Part shown: one piece after another, positions 15,908 through 26,484 of the stretch | Position numbering within the stretch: the stretch's first letter is position 1 | How the letters are laid out: the number at the start of each line of letters is the position of its first letter | Source: Casimicrobium huifangae | GTDB lineage: Bacteria > Pseudomonadota > Gammaproteobacteria > Burkholderiales > Casimicrobiaceae | Direction of reading: 5' to 3' | Length of the DNA: 64,000 bases | Assembly (NCBI RefSeq): GCF_009746125.1 | Contig: NZ_CP041352.1 | Span: 1,081,847-1,145,846, forward strand | The notes under the pieces: generated by a model | Database searches by the model: none | What the model was told of the DNA's origin: nothing | The model's input: only the letters and a program-made list of their open reading frames with translations | Position numbers and translations under genes: made by a program

Positions 15908-17728
15908 ATGGCCGCTGTGAAACCCCTGCATCCCGTCGGATCGCCTTCGCCCGCTGCGGCCCCTTCGCAACCTGATCGCGCCATGACGCTGGACCTGGTC
16001 TTGCGCGAGCTGGAGGCTGACCATCTGGTCGATAGCGCGCAGATTGAGGGGTTGCGAACGACCGCCCGATTCCGCAACTATGAGCATCCGCTGACGCTGG
16101 TTGCAGAGCAGAAGTGGCGCAGCGCCAAACCGCCGAAGCGGGTGTTGACGCTGGAAGCCTTGTCAGAGTGGCTGGCGGGCCGGTTGCAGGTGCCCTACCT
16201 GCATATCGACCCGCTCAAGGTTGACTTCGCAGCGGTTGGCTCAGTCATGAGCTCGAGCTACGCCAACCGCTATCGCATCCTGCCGGTGGCGGTGACGCCG
16301 GAAGTGGTGACCGTGGCCACCAGTGAGCCGTTCGTGCGCTCGTGGATTCCCGAGCTGTCGCAGTTGTTGCGCCGCCGGGTTGAACTGGTGTTTGCCAACC
16401 CGCTCGACGTCAAGCGCTACGTTGCCGAGTTCTTCGCACTGGCGCAATCGGTGCGCCGTGCGCAGGAGAAGGCAGCGGACGACAAGAGTGCCATCTCTTC
16501 GTTTGAACAGCTGGTCCAGGTTGGCGTGCAGGCCGGTGGCGCAACGCCGGACGCCAATGACCGCCACATTGTCCGCATCGTTGACTGGCTGTGGCAGTAC
16601 GCGTTTGAACAGCGCGCGAGTGATATTCACATTGAACCACGTCGAGATTCCGGCGTTGTTCGCTTCCGTATCGACGGCGTACTGCATCAGGTCTACCAGA
16701 TTCCACAGGCGGTATTGACTGCGATGGTCAGTCGCATCAAATTGCTCGCCCGGATGGAAATTGTCGAGAAGCGGCGACCACAAGATGGCCGTATCAAGAC
16801 GCTCTCGCCCGATGGCACAGAAGTTGAGTTGCGGGTAGCGACCATGCCCACGGCCTTCGGCGAAAAGGTCGTGATGCGCATCTTCGACCCGGAAGTGCTG
16901 CTGCGTGACTTCCGTGATCTTGGCTTCAGCGACGACGATCTGGCGCGCTGGGAGCAGATGATCGCCCGTCCGCACGGCATCATTCTGGTGACGGGCCCGA
17001 CCGGTTCGGGCAAGACCACCACGCTGTACTCGACCTTGAAAACGCTGGCGACACCAGAGGTCAACGTCTGCACCGTGGAGGACCCGATCGAGATGGTCGA
17101 GCCGCTGTTCAACCAGATGCAGGTGCAGCCACAGATCGGCGTTGACTTCGAGAACGGTGTGCGCACGCTGATGCGCCAGGACCCGGACATCATCATGGTC
17201 GGCGAAATCCGCGATCTCGCCACTGCTGAAATGGCCGTGCAGGCCGCGCTGACCGGGCATCTGGTGCTTTCCACCCTCCACACCAATGATGCGCCAACCG
17301 CGATCACGCGGCTGATTGATCTTGGCGTGCCACCTTATCTGGTCAATTCCACGGTCGTCGGCGTGATGGCCCAGCGCTTGGTGCGAACCTTGTGTCCGAC
17401 CTGTCGGGCGCCTGCGGAGACGATCCCCGATGATGAGTGGGCGGCGCTGACCAAACCTTATCGCGCGAGCAAACCGGCGGTCACCTATCAGGCGGCCGGC
17501 TGCCTTGATTGCCGCATGACCGGCTACCGGGGGCGTGCCGGCCTGTACGAAGTGATGCTGATGACGCCGGAGATGCGCAAACTGGTCAATCGCGGCGCCG
17601 GAATGGATGAACTCCGTGAACAGGCGTTTCGCGATGGCATGAAGCCGCTGCGCGCGTCCGGCGCGCACAAGATCGCGACCGGGCTGACCACGGTGGAAGA
17701 GGTCGAGCGCGTCGCGCCGCCAGTCTGA
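15908..17728 (+). CDS. GspE/PilB-type secretion or pilus assembly ATPase
   Basis: A 606-residue hexameric ATPase of the type II secretion / type IV pilus assembly class. An N-terminal GspE-N domain (about 80-180) precedes the ATPase core: RASDIHIEPR (Asp/His box region), Walker A GPTGSGKT at 363-370, VEDPIE, MRQDPDIIMVGEIRD (Walker B region) and GHLVLSTLHTNDA (His box). Near the C-terminus two CxxC pairs (CPTC and CLDC) form the usual zinc site. No other pilus or secretion genes are present in the window, so this is an isolated motor gene. It could serve a system encoded elsewhere. ATG 15908 is used; Met 26 is an alternative start. Confidence 0.9.
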   Translation: MAAVKPLHPVGSPSPAAAPSQPDRAMTLDLVLRELEADHLVDSAQIEGLRTTARFRNYEHPLTLVAEQKWRSAKPPKRVLTLEALSEWLAGRLQVPYLHIDPLKVDFAAVGSVMSSSYANRYRILPVAVTPEVVTVATSEPFVRSWIPELSQLLRRRVELVFANPLDVKRYVAEFFALAQSVRRAQEKAADDKSAISSFEQLVQVGVQAGGATPDANDRHIVRIVDWLWQYAFEQRASDIHIEPRRDSGVVRFRIDGVLHQVYQIPQAVLTAMVSRIKLLARMEIVEKRRPQDGRIKTLSPDGTEVELRVATMPTAFGEKVVMRIFDPEVLLRDFRDLGFSDDDLARWEQMIARPHGIILVTGPTGSGKTTTLYSTLKTLATPEVNVCTVEDPIEMVEPLFNQMQVQPQIGVDFENGVRTLMRQDPDIIMVGEIRDLATAEMAVQAALTGHLVLSTLHTNDAPTAITRLIDLGVPPYLVNSTVVGVMAQRLVRTLCPTCRAPAETIPDDEWAALTKPYRASKPAVTYQAAGCLDCRMTGYRGRAGLYEVMLMTPEMRKLVNRGAGMDELREQAFRDGMKPLRASGAHKIATGLTTVEEVERVAPPV

Positions 17729-17779
17729 CAAGACGCAGACTGCCCCCTAGCAGACAAGAATTTCGGCGGAGGAAAGTAG

Positions 17780-18694
17780 ATGCAAGTAGTCCTGATCGGT
17801 CTGGGCAGGATGGGCGCCAACATGGCCCGTCGCTGGGCGCGTGGCGGCGTCAACGTCGTCGCGTTTGACCAGAGCGAGGAGGCGCGTGCTGCCGCAACGG
17901 AGGCTCGGGTTCGTCCCGCCGGCAGCATTGCCGAAGCCCTTGCTGCCGGTGCTGCTGCCACGCCGCGAATTGTCTGGCTCATGCTGCCCGCCGGCGAGGT
18001 GACCGAGGCGACCATTGCGGCACTGCTGCCGCAACTGGCGAAGGGGGATTTGCTGGTTGACGGCGGCAACGCCAACTACAAGGACACGTTACGCCGTGCA
18101 GGCAAAGCGAACGCACTCGGCATTGACTATGCCGATGTCGGCGTGTCAGGTGGCGTGTGGGGCCTTGCCAACGGCTATTGCGTGATGGCCGGTGCGAGCG
18201 CAGCGGATTACCAGCGACTGAAGCCGTTGCTGGAGGTACTGGCGCCATCGCCGACGCAGGGAATTGTCCACGCGGGCGCGGTCGGCGCCGGACATTACGC
18301 CAAGATGGTGCACAACGGTATCGAGTACGGCATGATGCAGGCGCTCGCGGAGGGCTTCGCCCTGATGGAGGCAAAGAAAGATTTCGCGATGCCGGTCGCC
18401 GAGATTGCCGAGGCCTGGCGTGACGGTTCGGTCGTGCGTTCGTGGTTGCTCGACCTCACCGCCGCCGCGCTGCGCAAACCTGACGAAATCGCAGCGATTG
18501 CGCCTTACGTGTCCGACTCGGGCGAGGGGCGCTGGGCAGTCGAGGCGATGGTTGAGCTGGGCGTTCCGGCGCCGGTCACCGCACTCGCCCTGACCACCCG
18601 CTTTGCCACCCAGGGCAGGGGCGACTATGCCGCCAAGCTGCTGGCGCAGATGCGGGCCGGATTTGGTGGACATGCGGTGAAGAAGGCGGACTGA
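17780..18694 (+). CDS. gnd: 6-phosphogluconate dehydrogenase, decarboxylating (short form)
   Basis: A 304-residue enzyme that oxidatively decarboxylates 6-phosphogluconate to ribulose 5-phosphate. It has the Rossmann motif GLGRMGANMARR at the N-terminus, then GGNANYKD, GVSGGVWGLANGYCVMAG and the catalytic-lysine region KMVHNGIEYGMMQA. The length is that of the short GndA/YqeC-like enzymes (about 300 residues), which are often NAD-preferring, rather than the 470-residue NADP enzymes; cofactor choice is inference. GGAGG 8 nt upstream supports the ATG. Gluconokinase follows 5 nt later, so the pair can take gluconate into the pentose phosphate pathway. Confidence 0.9.
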   Translation: MQVVLIGLGRMGANMARRWARGGVNVVAFDQSEEARAAATEARVRPAGSIAEALAAGAAATPRIVWLMLPAGEVTEATIAALLPQLAKGDLLVDGGNANYKDTLRRAGKANALGIDYADVGVSGGVWGLANGYCVMAGASAADYQRLKPLLEVLAPSPTQGIVHAGAVGAGHYAKMVHNGIEYGMMQALAEGFALMEAKKDFAMPVAEIAEAWRDGSVVRSWLLDLTAAALRKPDEIAAIAPYVSDSGEGRWAVEAMVELGVPAPVTALALTTRFATQGRGDYAAKLLAQMRAGFGGHAVKKAD

Positions 18695-18699
18695 GCGAG

Positions 18700-19203
18700 G
18701 TGTCAGCGCAGGTGATAACGCCGATCATCGTGATGGGCGTCTCCGGTTGTGGCAAGACCACGCTGGCGCGTGCATTGGCCAATGCGCTTGGTGCAACTGC
18801 GCTCGATGCCGACGACTTTCATCCGGCTGGCAACGTCGAGAAAATGCGCGCCGGCACGCCGCTGACCGACGAAGACCGGGGGCCATGGCTCGCGTCACTC
18901 AATGCAGAGCTGCGCAGCCGGGCTGCACTCGGCGAGCGCGTGGTGCTGGCCTGCTCGGCACTCAAGCAGCGATATCGCGACACGCTGGCCGCAGACATCG
19001 CTGTGATGCACTGGGTTTTTCTGGACGGCAACGCCGACGAAATCGCTGCCCGCATGCGCGCGCGCGAAGGCCACTACATGCCGGAGTCGCTGCTGCGGAG
19101 TCAGTTCGATGCGCTGGAGCGGCCGACCGATGCGATCTGCATTTCAGTGTCGCTGACGCCCGTTGAGCAACTGCAATTGGCGCTTGCCTCGTTGCCCAAA
19201 TAG
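18700..19203 (+). CDS. gntK: Gluconokinase, GntK type
   Basis: A 167-residue P-loop kinase that phosphorylates gluconate to 6-phosphogluconate, the substrate of the preceding enzyme. Walker A GVSGCGKT is at 13-20; DADDFHPAGNVEKMRAGTPLTDEDRGPWL is the characteristic GntK substrate region, and CSALKQRYRD and REGHYMPESLLRSQF follow. Translation starts at a GTG only 5 nt after the dehydrogenase stop, consistent with one operon. Confidence 0.92.
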   Translation: MSAQVITPIIVMGVSGCGKTTLARALANALGATALDADDFHPAGNVEKMRAGTPLTDEDRGPWLASLNAELRSRAALGERVVLACSALKQRYRDTLAADIAVMHWVFLDGNADEIAARMRAREGHYMPESLLRSQFDALERPTDAICISVSLTPVEQLQLALASLPK

Positions 19204-19275
19204 CTGCGCGACAAGAGATCGCGATTGCTGTCCGGGCGGCGTTGACACTGGTCGGGCCGCGCGAGTGACCGACGA

Positions 19276-20322
19276 TCAGCCGAGCCTGCGGCGTGCGCGC
19301 GGCTTGGCTGCCGGGCTGCCACTGGCTGGACCGCGCCCGCCGGCGGCGCCTGCACCGCGCGGCGCGAAGCCTCGCGGTTTGCCGGAAAAGCCGTCGCGGT
19401 TGCCCCAACTGTCACCACCTTGCCGCGAGGAAGGCGGGCGCCGCCCGCCGCCGGTATCGCCAGCGAAACCGCCGCCATCACCCCCCGTTCGTGATCGACC
19501 ACCGCTGGTGCCACGATCGTCGAAGTCGCGGCGTTCACCCCAGCGACTGCCGGTAGTGGCACCGGTGCCGCTGCGGCCATACCCCGAGCCGCCGGCGCCA
19601 CTGGCGCCACCCGTGCGACCACGCGGCGGTGCTGCAAATTCACCGCGCGGTGCGCCGCGACCGCTGCCAGCAGGCGCTCGTCCTCTCGGTGCATCGAAAC
19701 CCTCACCAGCGTCACGGCGGCGACTGTAGCCGGCATTGCTGCCGCCATCCGCGCCATCGTCGCCGCCGAAGCGGGCCGCGCTGCGCCGGTTTTTCGGCGC
19801 CCAGCCTTCGCGACGCGGCGGTGGCGGGACCGGGTCGCCGAAGCGACGGCGCTCTCCAGTTGCATTGCCTTCGCGGCCACTGCGGCCTTCGTCGGTGTCA
19901 CGCGGGCCAGCGCTGCGGGGCGCGCGCGATGGCGGGGCCGAGGCCGCCGCCTGGCGTGGCAGCTTGCTGCGTGGACCGCGACCAGACGAAGCCTTGACTG
20001 CAACAGCGTCCTGACCGGCGGCGACATCGTCATTACCGCTGTCACCCGCGTTGCGCCACAACACCAGCAGTTTGCCCAGATGCTGCACGCTTTCGCAGCC
20101 CATTTTCTGGCAAATCTCGGCAAGGAAGGCCTCGCGCGTCTCGCGCTCGTCTGACTGTACGCGCACCTTGATCAGCGCATGCGCGGTGAGTGCGAGGTCG
20201 ATCTCATGCAGCACGGCGGGGGTGAGGCCGTGCTGGCCAATCATCACCACCGGGTCGAGATGGTGCGCAGCCGCGCGCAGGGCGCGGCGGGCGCTGGAGG
20301 ACAGACTGGAGGTGGGGGCCAT
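19276..20322 (-). CDS. CRM-domain (YhbY-like) RNA-binding protein with long Arg/Gly-rich tail
   Basis: A 348-residue protein. Residues about 8-100 form a YhbY/CRM domain (LRAAAHHLDPVVMIGQHG, VLHEIDLALTAHALIKVRV, LGKLLVLWRN), an RNA-binding fold associated with the large ribosomal subunit and, in plants, intron splicing. E. coli YhbY is only about 97 residues. Here a further 250 residues, rich in Arg, Gly, Ser, Pro and Ala and full of RGG-like and RRR groups, are probably disordered and RNA-binding. The ATG at 20322 gives the expected domain start; longer frames are not conserved. It is divergent from rlmE, the normal neighbour of yhbY. The role in ribosome assembly is inferred from the domain and context. 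Confidence 0.85.
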   Translation of the reverse strand: MAPTSSLSSSARRALRAAAHHLDPVVMIGQHGLTPAVLHEIDLALTAHALIKVRVQSDERETREAFLAEICQKMGCESVQHLGKLLVLWRNAGDSGNDDVAAGQDAVAVKASSGRGPRSKLPRQAAASAPPSRAPRSAGPRDTDEGRSGREGNATGERRRFGDPVPPPPRREGWAPKNRRSAARFGGDDGADGGSNAGYSRRRDAGEGFDAPRGRAPAGSGRGAPRGEFAAPPRGRTGGASGAGGSGYGRSGTGATTGSRWGERRDFDDRGTSGGRSRTGGDGGGFAGDTGGGRRPPSSRQGGDSWGNRDGFSGKPRGFAPRGAGAAGGRGPASGSPAAKPRARRRLG

Positions 20323-20461
20323 GTGAGCTTTCGTATTTCTTGTTCGGCGGAATTGGCTGCAATTATCTCGCGGCAAACCCCACCTGCGCATGGGGCAGTT
20401 GCTCGAAGACCGATAATTCGGGGCTTGGCACCCGCTTTGGCCCTATCGCTCCCGGTCCCTC

Positions 20462-21094
20462 ATGCTCAATCCTGCAGGCAAACGTCACAAGTCAAACAAG
20501 GACTGGCTGGTCGAGCACGTCAACGACCCGTACGTGCAGCGCGCGAAGCAGGAAGGTTATCGTTCGCGTGCCGCGTACAAGCTGATTGAGCTGGACCAGA
20601 AAGATCGCCTGCTGCGTACTGGTGGCGTGATTGTCGACCTCGGCTCGGCGCCTGGCAGCTGGTGTCAGGTAGCGGCGAGGAAGGTAGGCGCCAGCGGCAA
20701 AATTGTGGCCATCGACTTGCTGGAAATGCAGGGCATGAACCACGTCGAGTTCATTCAGGGCGACTTCAGCGATGAGCAGATATTGCGGCAGGTGGAGGCA
20801 GCGCTGGGCGGAGCCAAAGTGGATCTGGTCATGAGCGACATGCTGCCGAACATGACTGGCGTGACTGCAATTGATTCGCCGCGTGCAATCTACCTGTGCG
20901 AATTGGCGGCCGAGTTCGCCCTGGCCCATCTGAAGCCCGACGGCAAGTTCTTGACCAAGGCGTATCAGGGGCCGGGCTATCAGGAATTTTTCCAGCAGCT
21001 CAAACAGCAATTCAAGACGGTGGTCAGCCGAAAACCCGACGCATCCCGTGATCGCAGTGCAGAGATATACCTTTTGGCCAGTGGCTTGCGGTAG
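20462..21094 (+). CDS. rlmE: 23S rRNA (uridine-2552 2'-O) methyltransferase RlmE
   Basis: A 210-residue FtsJ/RlmE enzyme that methylates U2552 of 23S rRNA in the A-loop during 50S maturation, using S-adenosylmethionine. The catalytic K-D-K-E tetrad is complete at K40, D126, K166 and E201, shifted by two from the E. coli numbering. The SAM motif is VDLGSAPGSWCQV at 58-70. The length matches the family. It lies between the divergent CRM-domain gene and ftsH, the conserved order in many proteobacteria. Confidence 0.95.
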   Translation: MLNPAGKRHKSNKDWLVEHVNDPYVQRAKQEGYRSRAAYKLIELDQKDRLLRTGGVIVDLGSAPGSWCQVAARKVGASGKIVAIDLLEMQGMNHVEFIQGDFSDEQILRQVEAALGGAKVDLVMSDMLPNMTGVTAIDSPRAIYLCELAAEFALAHLKPDGKFLTKAYQGPGYQEFFQQLKQQFKTVVSRKPDASRDRSAEIYLLASGLR

Positions 21095-21519
21095 TGGTGA
21101 GCGCACGCATACGCTGCAGCATCTTTTCGCTGAAACGACCTATGCATAGGGCCTGTATCCAGATTCCATGCAAAGTCGATAATCTGCCTATTGACGTGCT
21201 GAGCCCTCGTTGAATGGCGCTTTACGAAGAAAGATGTTGAGCCGTAGCGGGTGGGCATCGGTCTGCGCCAGACGGGTCGAAGCGTACCCGTCCCTGCGTT
21301 TTTCACGCCCGGAAGCCGTGATCGGTTGTTGGTTGCCGTGCGCCGATGGTGGATCGCGCTGAATCAGGCACTTTGTCGGCATTTGACGACACAAGTCAAA
21401 GGTTTGCCCGATCGTTTCGGCGCCACTCTTGAAAAACCGGCCCCGCCCTTAAAATCGTAGGTAAGTGTGGCTGCCGCTCTCCCCGCCTGTTGCGGGCTTG
21501 GCCGTCACCGGAGTGTCGC
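21095..21519. other. Intergenic region between rlmE and ftsH
   Basis: A 425-base gap. No frame looks like a protein and no RNA family was recognised. It probably contains the ftsH promoter and leader, but I cannot point to a strong sigma-70 or sigma-32 consensus. Confidence 0.5.
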
Positions 21520-23469
<1,950 letters not shown>

Positions 23470-23554
23470 CCCGACCGACGGGTCAGGCCTACGCTGGGCG
23501 GCCTTAGGGTCGCCTTTGTCGTTTTGGTCGGCGATGCTGCGCGACGGCGGCGGT

Positions 23555-24121
23555 ATGACGCGCATGGTGACTGTGCCTTTCGCCAAAGCCAGCCTGACTG
23601 CGGCGGCGGCGTTCTGCGCACTGGCCAGCGGTACCGTACACGCTGCCGATGGCAGTGGTGATGTCTCCGACCTGATCCTTAACCTGTCGCGCTACACATC
23701 CTGGCCAGCCTCTCCGACGCGCAAGCAGTTGACGGTTTGTTATGCGCACGGCGGTGCGATGACGACCAACGCGCTCGTGACCGATCAGAACGTGTCCATT
23801 CGCGGGCTCCCGGTGCAGTGGCGTCAAATCGCCACGCCGGCACAAATCCCCGGTTGCATGGTGCTCTGGCTCAATGCCGACGTACGTCCGGCGCCGCGCG
23901 ACTGGCTGGCGGTTGCGGCTGATCAGCCAATATTGACGCTCAGCAACTTTGCCGACTTCACCGCTGACGGTGGCGTAGTCGGCGCTTATCGGGTCGGTAC
24001 CGATTGGCGTTTTGAGATCAATCTTGAAGCCTTGCAACGCACTAATCTGAACATCGCGGCTGCTGCGTTGCGCCTCAGTCAGAAGCCCAAAGCAGCGCCC
24101 GGCACCGGAGAATCGCGATGA
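23555..24121 (+). CDS. yfiR: YfiR-family periplasmic regulator
   Basis: A 188-residue exported protein of the YfiR (DUF4154) family. A signal peptide ends near AHAAD at 30-32. In the Pseudomonas YfiBNR system, YfiR binds and inhibits the membrane cyclase YfiN from the periplasm. The chain matches the family throughout: DLILNLSRYTSWP, LTVCYAHGG, IPGCMVLWL, ILTLSNFADFTADGGVVGAY, FEINLEALQRTNLNIAAAALRLS. C62 and C101 have the same 39-residue spacing as the C71/C110 pair I recall for P. aeruginosa YfiR; no second cysteine pair is present in the mature part. The start is the ATG at 23555 after ftsH; Met 4 is an alternative. It overlaps yfiN by 4 nt. Confidence 0.82.
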   Translation: MTRMVTVPFAKASLTAAAAFCALASGTVHAADGSGDVSDLILNLSRYTSWPASPTRKQLTVCYAHGGAMTTNALVTDQNVSIRGLPVQWRQIATPAQIPGCMVLWLNADVRPAPRDWLAVAADQPILTLSNFADFTADGGVVGAYRVGTDWRFEINLEALQRTNLNIAAAALRLSQKPKAAPGTGESR

Positions 24122-25500
24122 CTTTGCGGGAATTCTTCAGCCGCTACTCGCTGGCCCGTCGCGCGACGCTGATCACGGTACTGACCTTGCTGGCGATGCT
24201 GGCGCTGGCCGGTCTGACGCTGGCAACCCTGTTCCTGCGTGCCCAGATCGAGCACAGTCGTCTGTCCGCCCTGACTCAGGCCAATGTTGCCTCCAGCACC
24301 ATCACCGCTGCCGTGCGCTTCGGTGGCTACGACGTGATCGCCGATTCGCTGCGCGTCTTCGATACTGGTCCCGGACACGATTCGGTTGCCGTGTTTGACC
24401 GCAACGGCAAACTGGTCGCTCAAGTGGTCGCCCCCGGCGAATCAAGCTTTCCGTCAACGCTCGTTGAAGTATCGCGGCTTGTCACCAGCGTGATTGATGC
24501 TTCGCCGGTGCAATATCCCTTGCGCGACGATGCCGCCGGCGGCGCCGGACCGCTGCTGGCGACGCTGGTGGTGAATCCGAATCAGAATGCCCTGCAGGCT
24601 GCCGTCAGTCGAGCGCTGATGACACTTGGCATTGTGCTTGGAATCACTGCGCCTGCTGGCGTAATCGTTGCCCAGAGTCTGAGCCGCGCGATGTTGCGGC
24701 CAGTTGCCGAGCTGACGGCGTGGGCAGAGGAGGTCAGCAAATTGCGCAACCTGGCTACTGTGGCCCCGATGCCGCAGAGTGGGGCGCACGAGGTGAACCG
24801 GCTGACTGGCAGTTTCGAGCGCCTGGTTTCGCAGGTGGCCGAACAAAATCGCGAACTCAAGCGCAAGCAGTACGAGCTGAAGGCCTCCAACGCGCATCTG
24901 GAAACGATGGCGTTCTCGGACTCGCTGACCGGACTGCCGAACCGGCCGCTGTTCGAGTCGCGATTGCATGAGGCGATCGATCAGGCCAATGCAACGGGGC
25001 GGCCGCTGGCGGTGCTGTTTATCGACCTTGATCATCTCAAGGCGATCAATGATCAATACGGTCACGCGGTTGGCGATGCCGCGTTGCGTGCGACGGCAGC
25101 CCGCATTCGCCGGGCACTGCGCGGCACCGACTTCCTCGCCCGGCTCGCGGGCGACGAATTCGTAGTCATTTCGCCCAATATCACGAGCGTAGACGATGCC
25201 GTCCGACTCGGCGAGCGCCTGACGGTGTGGCTGGGCATCGCACTGCCGGAAGATCGATGGTCAAATCCCGTCCGGGCCAGCATCGGTGTAGCCGTGTTTC
25301 CCGATCATGGCGAGGATGTGCAGACGCTGGTACATGCTGCGGACCTCGCGATGTACCGGGCCAAGGCCTTGCCCAGTGACGACTCGATACGGGTCGGCTG
25401 TGCGACTAACGTGCCGCGCAATCCAGCGGCGCTGCGACTGCCCTCCAATGTTGTCAGCCTGACCGCAAGCGGGCGCAAATCACAGACGGGAAAATCATGA
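24118..25500 (+). CDS. yfiN: YfiN/TpbB-type membrane diguanylate cyclase
   Basis: A 460-residue inner-membrane protein predicted to make cyclic di-GMP. The first membrane helix (about 18-40) leads to a periplasmic CHASE8-like sensor domain (about 42-162, LTQANVASSTITAAVRFGGYD and AVFDRNGKLVAQ). A second helix (about 167-186), a HAMP-like linker and a coiled coil precede the GGDEF domain at about 265-425. The active-site loop reads A-G-D-E-F (344-348) instead of G-G-D-E-F; such variants can be active in other proteins. FIDLDHLKAIND holds the metal and guanine contacts, and R335-x-x-D338 five residues before the loop is a product-inhibition I-site. ATGA overlaps link it to yfiR and yfiB. Confidence 0.88.
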   Translation: MTLREFFSRYSLARRATLITVLTLLAMLALAGLTLATLFLRAQIEHSRLSALTQANVASSTITAAVRFGGYDVIADSLRVFDTGPGHDSVAVFDRNGKLVAQVVAPGESSFPSTLVEVSRLVTSVIDASPVQYPLRDDAAGGAGPLLATLVVNPNQNALQAAVSRALMTLGIVLGITAPAGVIVAQSLSRAMLRPVAELTAWAEEVSKLRNLATVAPMPQSGAHEVNRLTGSFERLVSQVAEQNRELKRKQYELKASNAHLETMAFSDSLTGLPNRPLFESRLHEAIDQANATGRPLAVLFIDLDHLKAINDQYGHAVGDAALRATAARIRRALRGTDFLARLAGDEFVVISPNITSVDDAVRLGERLTVWLGIALPEDRWSNPVRASIGVAVFPDHGEDVQTLVHAADLAMYRAKALPSDDSIRVGCATNVPRNPAALRLPSNVVSLTASGRKSQTGKS

Positions 25501-26009
25501 TCAGTTCCTACACTGCTGGAGCTCACAACGCTGTTCGGGTACTGGTGACGCTATTGCTGGTTGCTGTTCTGGCCGGTTGTGCGAGCACTGCTTCGCCAAC
25601 TTCGGTGCCTCCGCCGAGAGAAGCCCGTCTGGCGGCGCTCGGCTTTGAGCGGACTGAGGATGGCTACGTGCTCAATCTGCCCGGGCCGCTGCTGTTCGAT
25701 ACCGGGAGCGATGTGCTCAACGACAGTGCCAGAACCAGGCTTGCGCAGTTGGCAAAGGATCTGCACGCACTGAGCATCACCCGGTTGCGACTGTTCGGTC
25801 ACACCGACAATGTTGGCAGCGCTGACATGAATCGCGGGCTGTCCAGTCGCCGGGCGGAGGCTGTCGCCACAGCAATGGCGAATAACGGTTTTGCGCCGGA
25901 AAATCTTGAACGCCGCGGCTTCGGCTTTGATCGCCCGCTCGCCAGCAATGACACTCCCGAGGGGCGTGCCCGCAATCGCCGGGTTGCCGTGATCGTGCCA
26001 TTCGAATGA
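25497..26009 (+). CDS. yfiB: YfiB-type OmpA-like outer-membrane lipoprotein
   Basis: A 170-residue lipoprotein with lipobox LAGC (Cys 28) and an OmpA-like peptidoglycan-binding domain (about 55-168: GPLLFDTGSDVLNDSARTRL, LFGHTDNVGSADMNRGLSSRRAEAV, GFGFDRPLASNDTPEGRARNRRV). In the YfiBNR scheme YfiB sequesters YfiR at the outer membrane and so releases the cyclase. Gene order R-N-B with 4-nt overlaps at both junctions supports a single operon and a complete signalling module. Confidence 0.88.
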   Translation: MISSYTAGAHNAVRVLVTLLLVAVLAGCASTASPTSVPPPREARLAALGFERTEDGYVLNLPGPLLFDTGSDVLNDSARTRLAQLAKDLHALSITRLRLFGHTDNVGSADMNRGLSSRRAEAVATAMANNGFAPENLERRGFGFDRPLASNDTPEGRARNRRVAVIVPFE

Positions 26010-26034
26010 GACAGCACGCCGTCGCGGGTGGTGC

Positions 26035-26484
26035 CTAAGCGGGCGGTGCGTTGTCAGTCGCGTAGCCGGCAAGGAAGCGTGATAGCCCCGTCTGTTCAAA
26101 GTGCGCGACATCCCAGTCGCGGTCAATCAGGGCCTCGACATTGAGGGCCAGATAGGCCTCCGCTGCGATCGCATCGCCATTGACAGTGGCCGCGATGAGA
26201 ACGCGAGCATAGTTGCTGGTCTCAAAGTGATCGAGGCGCGCAAGATCGTCGCTGCCAACATCAAAGTAAATCACGCCGGTGAGCGGTGCCGCGAGTGGTG
26301 CGACGACCAGCGCCGGATGTTCGTGCCCATCCACGCAGACGCGCCGGAAGCCTTTGACGGTGGCGGGTTGCGAACGATATTGGCCACGCACGACCCGCGA
26401 CCACACCGCAGGGTACATCAGCGAACCGTAGGCAAAGACGTGGCGCGTAGCACGCGGGGCTGCGACGAAATTTTCCTCAGGCAT
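26035..26484 (-). CDS. Gamma-glutamylcyclotransferase-like (AIG2/GGCT fold) protein
   Basis: A 149-residue protein of the GGCT-like fold. The hallmark is the N-terminal HVFAYGSLMYPAVW; later come YFDVGSDDLARLDHFETSNY, with the expected acidic residue, and a Tyr-rich helix. Family members cyclise gamma-glutamyl compounds or cleave related amine bonds; the substrate here is unknown. AAGGAGA 6 nt upstream supports the ATG at 26484. That start lies inside the last codons of hpnE (8-nt overlap), so it is the fourth gene of the hpnCDE operon. Confidence 0.82.
   Translation of the reverse strand: MPEENFVAAPRATRHVFAYGSLMYPAVWSRVVRGQYRSQPATVKGFRRVCVDGHEHPALVVAPLAAPLTGVIYFDVGSDDLARLDHFETSNYARVLIAATVNGDAIAAEAYLALNVEALIDRDWDVAHFEQTGLSRFLAGYATDNAPPA

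Noticed and set aside
16241-17731. 496-residue open frame antisense to the PilB/GspE gene
   Set aside because: No recognisable domain and typical reverse-strand composition.
21251-21460. 69-codon open frame upstream of ftsH
   Set aside because: No ribosome site and no similarity that I can recognise.
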